The notes: generated by a model not told the origin, from the letters alone. Counted from the first letter of the stretch, positions 36,722 to 45,056 are shown. The stretch is 64,000 nucleotides of DNA from Bacillus sp. EB600 (GCF_024494385.1 NZ_JAEVLT010000005.1:1-64000); one strand, 5' to 3'. Numbers and translations: made by a program.

Positions 36722-36817
36722 AAAGCCATTAAAAAGGATTTACGAGATTCATCTGAGAGTTATCAGCTATTATTAGTTTTAGACTCACTGCTTGCTTTGG
36801 GTGAGTTGAAAATATAG
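36722..36817 (+). pseudogene. fossil 3' end of a third sensor-regulator gene
   Basis: Translation gives KAIKKDLRDSSESYQLLLVL followed by DSLLALGELKI and a stop, which matches the last 31 residues of the regulator ending at 32394 with only a few substitutions. Upstream of 36722 the similarity fades within tens of bases, so only the gene tail survives. It is followed by a terminator and then by a copy of the shared promoter, in the same order as at 32394-32603. The 351-base gap around it has no other gene. Confidence 0.88.
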
Positions 36818-36842
36818 GTTTTTACTTGTGAATTATATTAGA

Positions 36843-36880
36843 CAAAAGGGTATTCCGAAAATTGGAAACCCTTTTGTTTT
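36843..36880 (+). terminator. terminator of the fossil regulator
   Basis: CAAAAGGGT and ACCCTTTTG arms with inner TCC/GGA pairing, followed by TTTT. It still looks intact. Confidence 0.8.
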
Positions 36881-36884
36881 ACAT

Positions 36885-36975
36885 GAAAAACCAATAAAAA
36901 GTACTTGAAAATAGTAAAAAATTCAATAGTATCCACTCTAGAAATACAATTCTGAATTTTCTAAAATTTAACAAT
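36885..36975 (+). promoter_or_regulatory. shared promoter module, copy 2 (MFS gene)
   Basis: Block I AAAAACCAATAAAAAGTACT from 36886, block II CTCTAG 36936-36941, block III GAATTTTCTAAAATT from 36954. Blocks I and III are 64 bases apart and II to III 18, as in the other copies. The GGTTTTT arm before block II is lost here (AGTATCC). Drives the MFS gene at 37017. Confidence 0.7.
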
Positions 36976-37016
36976 GTAAGGGTTTTTGCTTTTTATGATC
37001 TTAAGGAGGGATTTAT

Positions 37017-38339
37017 TTGAATCAAGCTGATTCGATTCAGGAAATTGAAAGAAGTACGGTTAAGAAAACGATGAAAAGAATTTTACCCTTTATTATGCTC
37101 TTATACGTTATTGCATTCTTAGATAGGGTAAATATGGGGTATGCAGCCTTAAAAATGAATGCCGATTTGGGATTAACGGCTGAGGCGTTTGGTTTGTTGT
37201 CAGGTTTATATTTTCTCAGTTTCTTCTTCTTTGAAGTTCCCAGTAATCTAATCCTGCAAAAAGTCGGGGCGCGATTGTGGATTTTCCGGATCATGATAAC
37301 ATGGGGGATTGTTGTTATATTATGCGGCTTTGTCCAAACACCAACGCACTTATATATTCTCCGCTTTTTACTAGGTGCAGCTGAAGCAGGCTTCGTCCCG
37401 GGTATCGTTCTTTACTTAACCTATTGGTTCAGAGTCCAGGATCGAGGAAGAGCAACTGCGGCATTTTTCGTTGCCTTACCATTAAGTGCCTTGTTTGGTG
37501 CTCCATTGTCGACTTGGATTATCGCGAATATCACTTGGGGCGGTTTAACTGGCTGGAGATGGATGTTTATTTTAGAAGGGATTCCGGCAATTCTTTTAGG
37601 TATTGCGGTTTTGGTTTTCTTGAAAAATCGACCAGCAGATGCAAAATGGTTAACGAAAGAAGAAAAAACATGGCTTGAAGGTGAATTAACCAAAGAGCGG
37701 GAATTAAGTGCAAAAGTAAATAAAACCTCAGCCCGTGCAATGTTGAAAGATTCGAAGGTTTGGAAGTTAGCTGTATTTAATTTTGGAATGTATGTAGCCG
37801 TGAATGCTCTATCATTCTGGATACCAACGATTCTTAAGTCCTTATCATCTTCTTCCACAACGATTACCCAAGTCGGCTGGTTAACGATGATTCCTGCTAT
37901 TATTGCGGTTCCGTCTATTCTTTTTGTCGGCTGGAATGCAGATCGAACAAAATCACATAAAAAGCACTTGGCAGTGTGTATCATTATTGCCATGATTGGA
38001 TTTATTGGTTGTGCAAATGCTTCGAGCGTTACGATGATGGTCATAATGCTTACGATTACTTCAGGTGGATTGTATGGGATATCAGGTTCATTTTATGCAT
38101 TTTTAACGCTCTTCTTTACAGAATCAACCGCACCTGCAGGTATTGCAATTGTTAACACCATTTCCTCATTAGGGGGCTTTTTAGGACCGATGATTATGGG
38201 AATGGTCACCTTAACGCAAGGAATGTTCATCATTGCCGGTTTCATGCTCCTCAGTCTGCTCTGTCTTGCTACCTTAAAATTGCTAGCTAATAAGCGAACA
38301 GAGATTGTAGAAGACGGGACCGTAGAGATACCGAATTAA
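37017..38339 (+). CDS. MFS transporter, ACS family (tartrate/phthalate/hydroxyphenylacetate-type uptake)
   Basis: 440 residues, 12 predicted membrane segments. RILPFIMLLYVIAFLDRVNMGYAALKM is the typical ACS-family first segment (motif D-R-x-N-x-G), and EVPSNLILQKVGARLWI and LLGAAEAGFVPGIVLYLTYWF are equally characteristic. These carriers import organic anions with protons; members near aromatic clusters take up phthalate, 4-hydroxyphenylacetate or similar acids. TTG start after TAAGGAGGG. It stands alone between two copies of the shared promoter, so it should be induced together with the catabolic genes. Confidence 0.88.
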   Translation: MNQADSIQEIERSTVKKTMKRILPFIMLLYVIAFLDRVNMGYAALKMNADLGLTAEAFGLLSGLYFLSFFFFEVPSNLILQKVGARLWIFRIMITWGIVVILCGFVQTPTHLYILRFLLGAAEAGFVPGIVLYLTYWFRVQDRGRATAAFFVALPLSALFGAPLSTWIIANITWGGLTGWRWMFILEGIPAILLGIAVLVFLKNRPADAKWLTKEEKTWLEGELTKERELSAKVNKTSARAMLKDSKVWKLAVFNFGMYVAVNALSFWIPTILKSLSSSSTTITQVGWLTMIPAIIAVPSILFVGWNADRTKSHKKHLAVCIIIAMIGFIGCANASSVTMMVIMLTITSGGLYGISGSFYAFLTLFFTESTAPAGIAIVNTISSLGGFLGPMIMGMVTLTQGMFIIAGFMLLSLLCLATLKLLANKRTEIVEDGTVEIPN

Positions 38340-38362
38340 CCAGCCTTTTTCAGTTCTAAACA

Positions 38363-38453
38363 AAAAAACCAATAAAAATTACTTAAAAACCGTGGGAAAA
38401 TCAAATGGTTTTTCCTCTAGAAATAAATGATGGAATTTTCTAAAATTTAGTTA
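38363..38453 (+). promoter_or_regulatory. shared promoter module, copy 3 (hydrolase-dioxygenase-flavoprotein unit)
   Basis: Block I AAAAACCAATAAAAATTACT from 38364, a mirror arm TGGTTTTT before block II (CTCTAG 38415-38420), block III GAATTTTCTAAAATTTAG from 38433. Spacing I-III is 65, II-III is 18. The start codon of the hydrolase is about 65 bases further on. Confidence 0.72.
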
Positions 38454-38519
38454 TGTAAAGGGTTTCATTAACATGATTTTAAGATCGTTCCAGATCTAGA
38501 AGGAGGAGTATATAAACCT

Positions 38520-39359
38520 ATGGCAAACATTACGCAAAAATTAGTAAAAACGGGAAAATATGAAACATATTTAAATCGCACCGGTGAGGGGAATTCAGAA
38601 GTGATTTTATTTCTGCACGGTTCTGGACCAGGTGTTTTTGCTTGGGCCAATTGGCGCTACGCATTAGCTGCCTGCGGCGAACAGTATGATTGTTTGGCCC
38701 CAGATTTGTTTGGATTCGGTAATAGCAGTCATCCAGAAACACTTCCGAAAAACAGACAGGGCTGGATGGATCATTGGGTAAACCAAATAATTGAACTTCT
38801 CAACGAGCTTGGAATTCAAAAGGCTCACGTCGTTGGGAATTCGTTAGGCTGTTCAGTTGCACTAGAGCTTTTACTAGAACATCCTGAACGATTTGAAAAA
38901 GTGGTCCTGATGGGACCGGGGGGAACACCAAATACGAAGATAAGCTTAGAGCTTGGCCGGGCTAAAGGATTTTATGATAATCCTTCCGAAAAGAAAATGC
39001 GTCAAATTATGAGCTGGTTTGTCTATGATGATGAGAAGCTTGCACCAGAGATTGATGCACTTGCCGACACTCGGTATGAAACGGCTATGCGCTCTGAAAT
39101 CCAGGCTTCGAATAATTCAATATTTGCAACAGCAGCTGTACCCGTGCCAGTGACTGCGTTAAGACGAATCCAACAGCCAATTTTGCTCGTCCATGGCCGT
39201 GATGACATGGTATGCTCTGTAGAGTCCAGCTATTACCTGCTTTCCCATCTGCCCAATGTCCAAATGCATGTGTACGGACAATGTGGGCATTGGACACAAA
39301 TTGAGAATCGGGAAAGCTTTAACAATTTAATTCTAAATTATTTTGGAAATTCGATTTAA
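38520..39359 (+). CDS. meta-cleavage product hydrolase, MhpC/DmpD-like, paralogue 3
   Basis: 279 residues with HGSGPGVFAWANW, Ser in VGNSLGCSV, Asp in HGRDDMVCS and His in CGHWTQIE: a complete triad of the C-C hydrolase subfamily. Clearly similar to the gene at 25955 along its whole length. The MhpB-like dioxygenase directly downstream is the expected source of its ring-opened substrate. AAGGAGGAG site before ATG. A long-stem terminator follows, yet the dioxygenase gene has no obvious own promoter, so some read-through is likely. Confidence 0.88.
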   Translation: MANITQKLVKTGKYETYLNRTGEGNSEVILFLHGSGPGVFAWANWRYALAACGEQYDCLAPDLFGFGNSSHPETLPKNRQGWMDHWVNQIIELLNELGIQKAHVVGNSLGCSVALELLLEHPERFEKVVLMGPGGTPNTKISLELGRAKGFYDNPSEKKMRQIMSWFVYDDEKLAPEIDALADTRYETAMRSEIQASNNSIFATAAVPVPVTALRRIQQPILLVHGRDDMVCSVESSYYLLSHLPNVQMHVYGQCGHWTQIENRESFNNLILNYFGNSI

Positions 39360-39367
39360 TGAATCCC

Positions 39368-39440
39368 AAGTTGTGATTTGAAATAACGCACATGTGTTGA
39401 AATAAAGGCTTCCAAAGATTTCAAATCACAACTTTGTTTT
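39368..39440 (+). terminator. long-stem hairpin between hydrolase and dioxygenase genes
   Basis: A perfect 17-bp stem (AAGTTGTGATTTGAAAT at 39368-39384, complement at 39418-39434) with a 33-base loop and a following TGTTTTTAT tract. It may be a terminator that allows read-through, or a stabiliser of the upstream transcript. Confidence 0.7.
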
Positions 39441-39468
39441 TATAAGAGTAAAAAGGGAGTGGAATAAA

Positions 39469-40452
39469 ATGGCTGAAATCATTGCTGGTGTTGCGATATC
39501 GCATAGTCCTTTAATCATGACAAGTGAGGAAAGGGGAGGTGAAAAAGGGCAGAGGTTTATTCAAAAGTCAAAGGAAATGAAGGAATGGCTGGAAGAGGTT
39601 GGGGCAGATGTACTTGTATTGATTTCTGATGACCATTTTAATCATTATTTTTATAATCATATGCCAACCTTTGCCATCGGAATTGGTGAATGTGAGGGCT
39701 TGGGGGATTGGCTGCTGCCAAAATACAAGGTTCCGGTCCAACAGGATTTAGCGAAACATATCCTTAATACGGGACTGGAAAATAATATTGATTTTTCGTT
39801 TACCATGTCGATGAAAGTGGATCATGGTCATACACAAGGAATTTACTTCTTGAACCCTGACCTGAAAATTCCGGTTGTGCCAATTGCCATTAATACTGTT
39901 GCCCCGCCGTTACCGACAATGGAACGTTGTTTTCAATTAGGTAACGTTCTACGTAAGGCGATTCAATCTTGGGATTCTGATAAAAAAGTAGCGATTGCGG
40001 CTTCCGGCGGATTATCTCATTGGGTACCGGTTCCTAAAGTTGACAGCCAAAAACCGGAAGACCAAGAAATGATCCATTTGATGAAAAATGGACTTAGTGT
40101 TATTACCGTGCCGAGAGAGGAATTTTATAAAGGTCGCATTGAGAGAGTAACCAAAATCGAATCAGGACCTGTAAATGAAAAAAGCGATCGTGAATTTTTA
40201 CAGCTTATTGCGAACGGTGATTATGAAACAATAAAAAATTGGAGTTATGAAGAAATTGAAGAGAATTTCGGCAATGGGGGACAGGAAATCCGCAACTGGA
40301 TTGCTCTGCTAGGGGCAGTGCAAAACTTGGAAGCTGACGTTGTTTATTATGAGCCGATTCCAGAGTGGGTAACAGGAATGGGAATTGTTCAATTCAAGCA
40401 GCCAATCAATCAGGACATGCAGAAAAAAGCGTCTGAAATTGAAATTAGTTAG
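39469..40452 (+). CDS. class III (LigB-type) extradiol dioxygenase, MhpB-like, paralogue 2
   Basis: 327 residues, the same length as the enzyme at 15605 and very similar throughout: AISHSPLI, ISDDHFNHYFYNHMPTF, MKVDHGHTQGIYFL, ASGGLSHWVPVP and the MhpB-like end YEPIPEWVTGMGIVQF. All iron-site and catalytic histidines are kept. The main differences lie near residues 210-260 (SVITVPREEFYKGRIE), so substrate range could differ. It cleaves a catechol for the hydrolase encoded just upstream. Confidence 0.9.
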   Translation: MAEIIAGVAISHSPLIMTSEERGGEKGQRFIQKSKEMKEWLEEVGADVLVLISDDHFNHYFYNHMPTFAIGIGECEGLGDWLLPKYKVPVQQDLAKHILNTGLENNIDFSFTMSMKVDHGHTQGIYFLNPDLKIPVVPIAINTVAPPLPTMERCFQLGNVLRKAIQSWDSDKKVAIAASGGLSHWVPVPKVDSQKPEDQEMIHLMKNGLSVITVPREEFYKGRIERVTKIESGPVNEKSDREFLQLIANGDYETIKNWSYEEIEENFGNGGQEIRNWIALLGAVQNLEADVVYYEPIPEWVTGMGIVQFKQPINQDMQKKASEIEIS

Positions 40453-40545
40453 CCATCTTTCGGTTAAAAGTTTTTCGAAACAAAATTTTGAAAATTAAAA
40501 CAATTTTATTCATGACACTCATTTAAATGAAAAGGAGAATTTCCT

Positions 40546-42036
40546 TTGAACAGTATTTTTGAAACAGATGTCGTCGTCATTGGAGCAGGAAATGCAGCGA
40601 TGTGTGCTGCCATTGCAGCACGGGAAAATGGCGCCAAAGTCATTGTCCTGGAAAAAGCGCCGGAAGAGGAAAAGGGTGGAAACAGTGCCTATACCCATGG
40701 CTCAATTCGGTTTGCCTATAACGGTGTAGAGGATTTAAAGCAAATTATGCCTGAACTTACACTGGAAGAAATCGAGACTTCCGATTTCGGAACCTATCCG
40801 GATGAAGATTATTTTGAGGATATGTGCAGGCTTACTGAATACCGGACGAATCCTGAGCTGGCCTCACTTTTAACAGGTAAGAGCTTCGAAACGATGAAAT
40901 GGCTCAGATCCCATAAGGTAAGGTTTGTGCCAATTTACGGGCGCCAGGCTTTTAAAGTAGATGGAAAATTTAAGTTTTGGGGCGGCATGATTGTAGAATC
41001 AGTCGGTGGGGGACAGGGTTTAGTCGGGGCTCTTCATCAGGAAGCTGGCCGTTTGGGGGTTCAGGTATTGTTCAATGCAATGGCGACTGAACTGATCCAT
41101 GATGATGACGGCGTGCATGGAGTGGTCTTTAAGCATAATGGCAAAAGGTCGGAGATTCACGCGAAAGCTGTTATCCTGGCATCAGGCGGTTTTCATGCGA
41201 ACACCGAAATGCGGACGCGCTATTTAGGACCGAAATGGGATTTAGCAAGACCAAGAGGGAGCCGTTTTAATACTGGTGAAGGGATTCAAATGGCTCTAAA
41301 TATCGGCGCCATGTCACATGGACACTGGTCAGGTGCCCACGCTGTCGGCGGCGACCGCTATGCCGAATCATTAGGAGAAGGATTCCAAAAGCTTAGCTAT
41401 CCATTCGGAATTATCGTAAATGCAGAGGGAAAACGCTTCGTTGATGAAGGGGCTGACTTTCGAAATTACACGTATGCAAAATTAGGAAGGCTGATCCTTG
41501 AACAGCCGGACCAGTTTGCCTGGCAGATTTTCGACCAAAAAGTAACACATTTGCTCCGTGACGAGTACAAATTAAGGAAAGTGACGAAGGTAAAAGCCAA
41601 TACCTTGGAGGAATTGGCTGAAATATTGGAGGGTGTCGACCCTGAGCAGTTTTTGCAGACAGTAAAAGCATACAATGAGGCAGTCCGTCAAGATATTCCA
41701 TTTAACCCAAATATTAAAGACGGTCGCTGTACAGAAGGGTTAGAGGTACGCAAATCAAACTGGGCCAATCTTCTGGATGAAGGTCCATTTGAGGCTTATG
41801 CTGTCACTTGTGGCATTACGTTTACATTCGGCGGCTTAAAAATTAATACACTTACTGAGGTACAGGATCTTATGTCACAATCGATTCCTGGTTTCTATGC
41901 AGCAGGCGAGCTTGTTGGCGGGTTATTTTATTTCAACTATCCCGGCGGAGCCGGCTTAATGGCAGGCTCGGTGTTCGGAAAATTAGCCGGAGAGAATGCA
42001 GCACAATTTATAAAGCGGCCTCTATTAAATAGATAG
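40546..42036 (+). CDS. FAD-dependent dehydrogenase/reductase, TcuA/fumarate reductase family, paralogue 1
   Basis: 496 residues. Rossmann FAD motif VVVIGAGNAAMCAAIAAREN, then KGGNSAYTHGSIRFAY, which resembles the tricarballylate dehydrogenase TcuA and its relatives; the C-terminal FAD motif GLMAGSVFGKLAGENAA also fits. No heme or FMN domain and no signal peptide, so it is cytoplasmic with FAD only. The superfamily includes 3-ketosteroid dehydrogenases and fumarate reductases; here it probably inserts or removes a C=C bond next to a carbonyl. TTG start after AAAGGAG. Followed by a 21-bp repeat array. Confidence 0.8.
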   Translation: MNSIFETDVVVIGAGNAAMCAAIAARENGAKVIVLEKAPEEEKGGNSAYTHGSIRFAYNGVEDLKQIMPELTLEEIETSDFGTYPDEDYFEDMCRLTEYRTNPELASLLTGKSFETMKWLRSHKVRFVPIYGRQAFKVDGKFKFWGGMIVESVGGGQGLVGALHQEAGRLGVQVLFNAMATELIHDDDGVHGVVFKHNGKRSEIHAKAVILASGGFHANTEMRTRYLGPKWDLARPRGSRFNTGEGIQMALNIGAMSHGHWSGAHAVGGDRYAESLGEGFQKLSYPFGIIVNAEGKRFVDEGADFRNYTYAKLGRLILEQPDQFAWQIFDQKVTHLLRDEYKLRKVTKVKANTLEELAEILEGVDPEQFLQTVKAYNEAVRQDIPFNPNIKDGRCTEGLEVRKSNWANLLDEGPFEAYAVTCGITFTFGGLKINTLTEVQDLMSQSIPGFYAAGELVGGLFYFNYPGGAGLMAGSVFGKLAGENAAQFIKRPLLNR

Positions 42037-42045
42037 TTGGCAGAT

Positions 42046-42192
42046 ATGTAGAATCCAATGGAAAACATGTAGAATGACACTAAAAATATGTAGAATCCAT
42101 TGGAAAACATGTAGAATGACACCAAAAATATGTAGAATCGCACTAAAAATATGTAGAATCCATTGGAAAACATGTATCATCCCAATCAAAGC
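42046..42192 (+). repeat. tandem array 1: seven units of exactly 21 bp
   Basis: Seven head-to-tail units start at 42046, 42067, 42088, 42109, 42130, 42151 and 42172 with no indel. Each begins ATGTAGAAT (the seventh is degenerate). Two subtypes alternate irregularly: one ends CCATTGGAAAAC (units 1, 3, 6), the other GACACTAAAAAT or nearly so (units 2, 4, 5). It starts 10 bases after the flavoprotein stop. The frame open on the minus strand is an effect of the 7-codon period. Each unit has one A-tract at two-helix-turn spacing. Confidence 0.92.
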
Positions 42193-42303
42193 CTAAAGAA
42201 TCCTTTTGAATACAAGCAGATTTTTTTACGATATCTTTACATTTTATAATTTATATTCGTTTTTCCGTAGTTTACTAGTTTTTAATAAAAAGGAGATGGA
42301 AGT

Positions 42304-43497
42304 ATGAACCAAATTGCCCAAGTAGATACCACATTTACAGAAAAAGCCCGTGCGTTGATTCCAAAACTGCGGGAGCGTGCCGCGGAAACGGAAAAGATTC
42401 GGAGAATTCCCGAAGCAACTATGAAAGAATTAAAAGAAAGCGGTCTCATGACAATGCTTCGACCTAAAAGGTATGGCGGACATGAAACCAATATGAGAAC
42501 CTATTCAGATGCGATTGTTGAAATTTCTAAGGGCTGTGCCTCAACTGGCTGGATATTAGCACTATGCAGCATCCGTGAACTTATGGTAGCTGAATCATTT
42601 TCTGAAAAAACCCATGAAGAAATTTTCGGGAAAAATGAAGATGTTGTCTTTGCGGGAGTATATGAACCGAGAAAGTGTATTGCCCGCAAAGTAGACGGCG
42701 GCTATCTGATCGAAGAAGGCTTTTGGGGGTTTTGTTCAGGTTCTCTACACGCAAATTGGGGATACTTTGGCATGGCGATTGTTAATGAAAATGGTAATCT
42801 CGTTGATCAGGCTTTGATGACGCTGCCATTTCATGAGGTTGAGATTATGGATGACTGGAATACGCTGGGCTTAAGAGGAACAGGCAGTAACAGCATAAAA
42901 ATGCATAATGTTTTTGTTCCTGAACATCGGGTTGTTTCGTTTGATGATGCATTGAATGGAAATTTCCAATCGAAGCACCTGCGTGATATACCGTTATACA
43001 ATACTGCACTTTTCCCGGGGTTAATTTTATCTTTAGGTTTGCCGGGTTTGGGGCTAGTGAAGGCAGCATTGGAATTTTTCCAAGAGTTCCTTCCAAACAA
43101 AAAAGCTGCGCATATTGGTGTTGAATATTTAAAAGATTCACCAAGTCTGCATGTACAGGTAGCTGAGGCTTCTTTAAAAATTGATAGTGCTGAAATGCAT
43201 TACTACCGTGTAGCCGACGAAATGGATGCATGGGCAGCAAGTGGAAACTATATGGATCGTCCGGCGAGGGTAAAAGCTTTGGCTGATATTGGCTACGCCA
43301 ATCAGATGTGTAAAGAAGCGCTTGACATTTTAATGCTTGCGAGCGGTTCGGGATTTGTTTATGATGGTCATCCGCTCCAAAGAATCTTCCGGGATTTCTG
43401 GACATTATATTCCCACAGATCGCTCTCACCAACGATCACAAAGGAAAATTACGGTCGGGTTCTATCAGGACTCGAATCCAATGCAATGAGGTATTAA
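42304..43497 (+). CDS. class D flavin-dependent monooxygenase (HsaA-like), paralogue 3
   Basis: 397 residues: EKARALIPKLRERAAETEKI, KELKESGLMTMLRPKRYGG, GCASTGWILALCSIREL, EEGFWGFCSGSLHANWGYFG and DDWNTLGLRGTGSNSIKM, all matching flavin-dependent aromatic hydroxylases of the acyl-CoA dehydrogenase fold. The next gene (43857) is clearly its closest relative, a local duplication. No reductase gene lies beside it; one of the two reductases elsewhere in the island may serve it. The 267-base gap before it contains the 21-bp array and a GGAGATGG ribosome site but no clear promoter. Confidence 0.86.
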   Translation: MNQIAQVDTTFTEKARALIPKLRERAAETEKIRRIPEATMKELKESGLMTMLRPKRYGGHETNMRTYSDAIVEISKGCASTGWILALCSIRELMVAESFSEKTHEEIFGKNEDVVFAGVYEPRKCIARKVDGGYLIEEGFWGFCSGSLHANWGYFGMAIVNENGNLVDQALMTLPFHEVEIMDDWNTLGLRGTGSNSIKMHNVFVPEHRVVSFDDALNGNFQSKHLRDIPLYNTALFPGLILSLGLPGLGLVKAALEFFQEFLPNKKAAHIGVEYLKDSPSLHVQVAEASLKIDSAEMHYYRVADEMDAWAASGNYMDRPARVKALADIGYANQMCKEALDILMLASGSGFVYDGHPLQRIFRDFWTLYSHRSLSPTITKENYGRVLSGLESNAMRY

Positions 43498-43525
43498 AGT
43501 TTAATTAATTAATTAATTAAAGGCT

Positions 43526-43580
43526 AAGACGGTTGACTGCACAAGAGTACTATCGTGCAAGTAATACCGTCTTTTCTTTT
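43526..43580 (+). terminator. terminator after monooxygenase paralogue 3
   Basis: AAGACGGT (43526-43533) and ACCGTCTT (43566-43573), with inner TGCAC/GTGCA pairing, then TTCTTTT. Just before it is a TTAA tetranucleotide run (43501-43520). Confidence 0.8.
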
Positions 43581-43664
43581 GCCAGTTTATACGAATTAAA
43601 GACCTTTTTATGGTTTGAAGACGTTAGTAACCTGTTAAAAGCGTTCTCCCTTCGAACATTTACA

Positions 43665-43755
43665 AAAAAACCAATAAAAATTACTTAAAAAAGAGCGAAA
43701 ACTCAAATGGTTTTTACTCTAGATAAAGATGATTGAATTTTCTAAAATCAAACTA
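43665..43755 (+). promoter_or_regulatory. shared promoter module, copy 4 (monooxygenase-FAD synthetase unit)
   Basis: Block I AAAAACCAATAAAAATTACT from 43666, mirror arm TGGTTTTT (43708-43715), block II CTCTAG 43717-43722, block III GAATTTTCTAAAAT from 43735. The AAAAACCA and TGGTTTTT arms begin 42 bases apart, four helical turns. Spacing I-III is 65 and II-III is 18. Confidence 0.72.
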
Positions 43756-43856
43756 TAAACAAATTACAAAAACATCTTTTTCTACTACCGGGTCTCGTAA
43801 ACTTTTTTAGGTAATTAATTTAACGTTTGTAAAAAAATGATTGAAGGGAAGATGCA

Positions 43857-45056
43857 ATGATGATAAGCACAATGGTTGAAACAGAAAACGAGCTAGTTGA
43901 AAAAGCCCGGTCGTTCGTTCCGAGATTACGTGCACGGGCAAGCGAAACGGAAGAAATTCGTAGAATACCGGAAACAACGATTAAGGAATTAAAGGAATCA
44001 GGACTATTCTATATTCATCGTTCAAAAAGGTTTGGCGGTTACCAAACGGATATGAGAACCTACACGGATATCATTACCGAAATATCGCGCGGCTGTGGTT
44101 CAACGGGCTGGGTCGTGGCACTCTGTTGTCTTCGGGAATTAATGATTTCTGAATCATTTTCTGAACAAACGCATGAAGAAATTTATGGATCCAGTGACGA
44201 TATTGTTTTTTCTGGAGTATTCGAGCCTAGAAAAATTAAAGTTCATAAAGTTGAAGGCGGTTACATGATCGAAGAAGGGTTTTGGCCATTTTGTTCCGGA
44301 TCACTTCATGCAACATGGGGCTACTTCGGAATGCCTCTCGTAGATAAGAACGGCGAAGTAGTAGACCAAGGCTTGATCACATTACCGATGAGTCAGGTCG
44401 AGATTGCTGACGATTGGCACGTCGTTGGCTTGCGTGGAACATGCAGCAATAGCATAACCATCAAAGACGTTTTTATTCCTGATCACCGTGTTGTATCGTT
44501 TACAGAAGCAATCGACGGAAAATTCCAATCCGAGCATTTTCGTGATATTCCGCTCTATAATACCGCACTTTTTCCAGCGCTGGCGATGTCAATCGGCGTG
44601 CCGGGCTTAGGGATGGCTAAAGCCGCCTTAGACTTATTTATGGAAAAATTACCAAACCGAAGAGCAGCCAATTTAGGGGTGGATTATTTAAATGAGGCCA
44701 CAACCACCCACCACCAGGCAGCCCAAGCATCGCTGAAAATTGAAACGGCTGCTATGCATTTTTACAAAGCGGCTGATCGAATGGATGCTTGTGCCCAAAG
44801 CGGCGAGTACATGGATAAAGCTGAGCGGGTAAAGATGCTGGCCAATATCGGATTTGCCGTTCAAGCATGTAAGGAAGCGATAGATATTCTTATCCTGGCA
44901 ACCGGATCAGCGTACGTAGGAGAAGGTCATCCAATGCAAAGGATCGCCCGTGATTTCTCAGCACTTTATACGCATAGAACGGTATCCCCGATTACTTCAG
45001 TAGAAAACTATGGCCGCGTTCTTTGTGGTTTAAACAGCAATACGAAAAATATTTAA
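43857..45056 (+). CDS. class D flavin-dependent monooxygenase (HsaA-like), paralogue 4
   Basis: 399 residues, in tandem with its closest relative at 42304: EKARSFVPRLRARASETEEI, RFGGYQTDMRTYTDII, EISRGCGSTGWVVALCCLREL, EEGFWPFCSGSLHATWGYFG and DDWHVVGLRGTCSNSITI. Predicted to hydroxylate a phenolic ring with reduced flavin. Unlike paralogue 3 it has its own copy of the shared promoter and is followed 37 bases later by the FAD-synthetase-like gene, repeating the monooxygenase-FAD synthetase pairing of cluster A. AAGGGAAG site before ATG. Confidence 0.86.
   Translation: MMISTMVETENELVEKARSFVPRLRARASETEEIRRIPETTIKELKESGLFYIHRSKRFGGYQTDMRTYTDIITEISRGCGSTGWVVALCCLRELMISESFSEQTHEEIYGSSDDIVFSGVFEPRKIKVHKVEGGYMIEEGFWPFCSGSLHATWGYFGMPLVDKNGEVVDQGLITLPMSQVEIADDWHVVGLRGTCSNSITIKDVFIPDHRVVSFTEAIDGKFQSEHFRDIPLYNTALFPALAMSIGVPGLGMAKAALDLFMEKLPNRRAANLGVDYLNEATTTHHQAAQASLKIETAAMHFYKAADRMDACAQSGEYMDKAERVKMLANIGFAVQACKEAIDILILATGSAYVGEGHPMQRIARDFSALYTHRTVSPITSVENYGRVLCGLNSNTKNI

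Noticed and set aside
37421..38044. 207-residue minus-strand open frame inside the MFS gene
   Set aside because: A shadow of the conserved plus-strand MFS coding sequence; no family features.
38454..38467. TGTAAAGGGTTTCA as a cre site
   Set aside because: The essential central CG is GG; otherwise similar, but not convincing.
41937..42173. Minus-strand open frame with FYIFLVS/FYMFSNG heptads
   Set aside because: It arises because the 21-bp array is a multiple of three and overlaps the flavoprotein 3' end; no ribosome site and no independent support.
42845..43432. 195-residue minus-strand open frame inside a monooxygenase gene
   Set aside because: Lies entirely opposite a clearly conserved gene, without ribosome site or recognisable domain.
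12895..45056. The four acyl-CoA dehydrogenase-fold proteins as true acyl-CoA dehydrogenases feeding ETF
   Set aside because: Their motifs (STGW, W-F-SG, LRGTGSNS) and the adjacent flavin reductases fit class D monooxygenases; no acyl-CoA ligase or thiolase genes are nearby.
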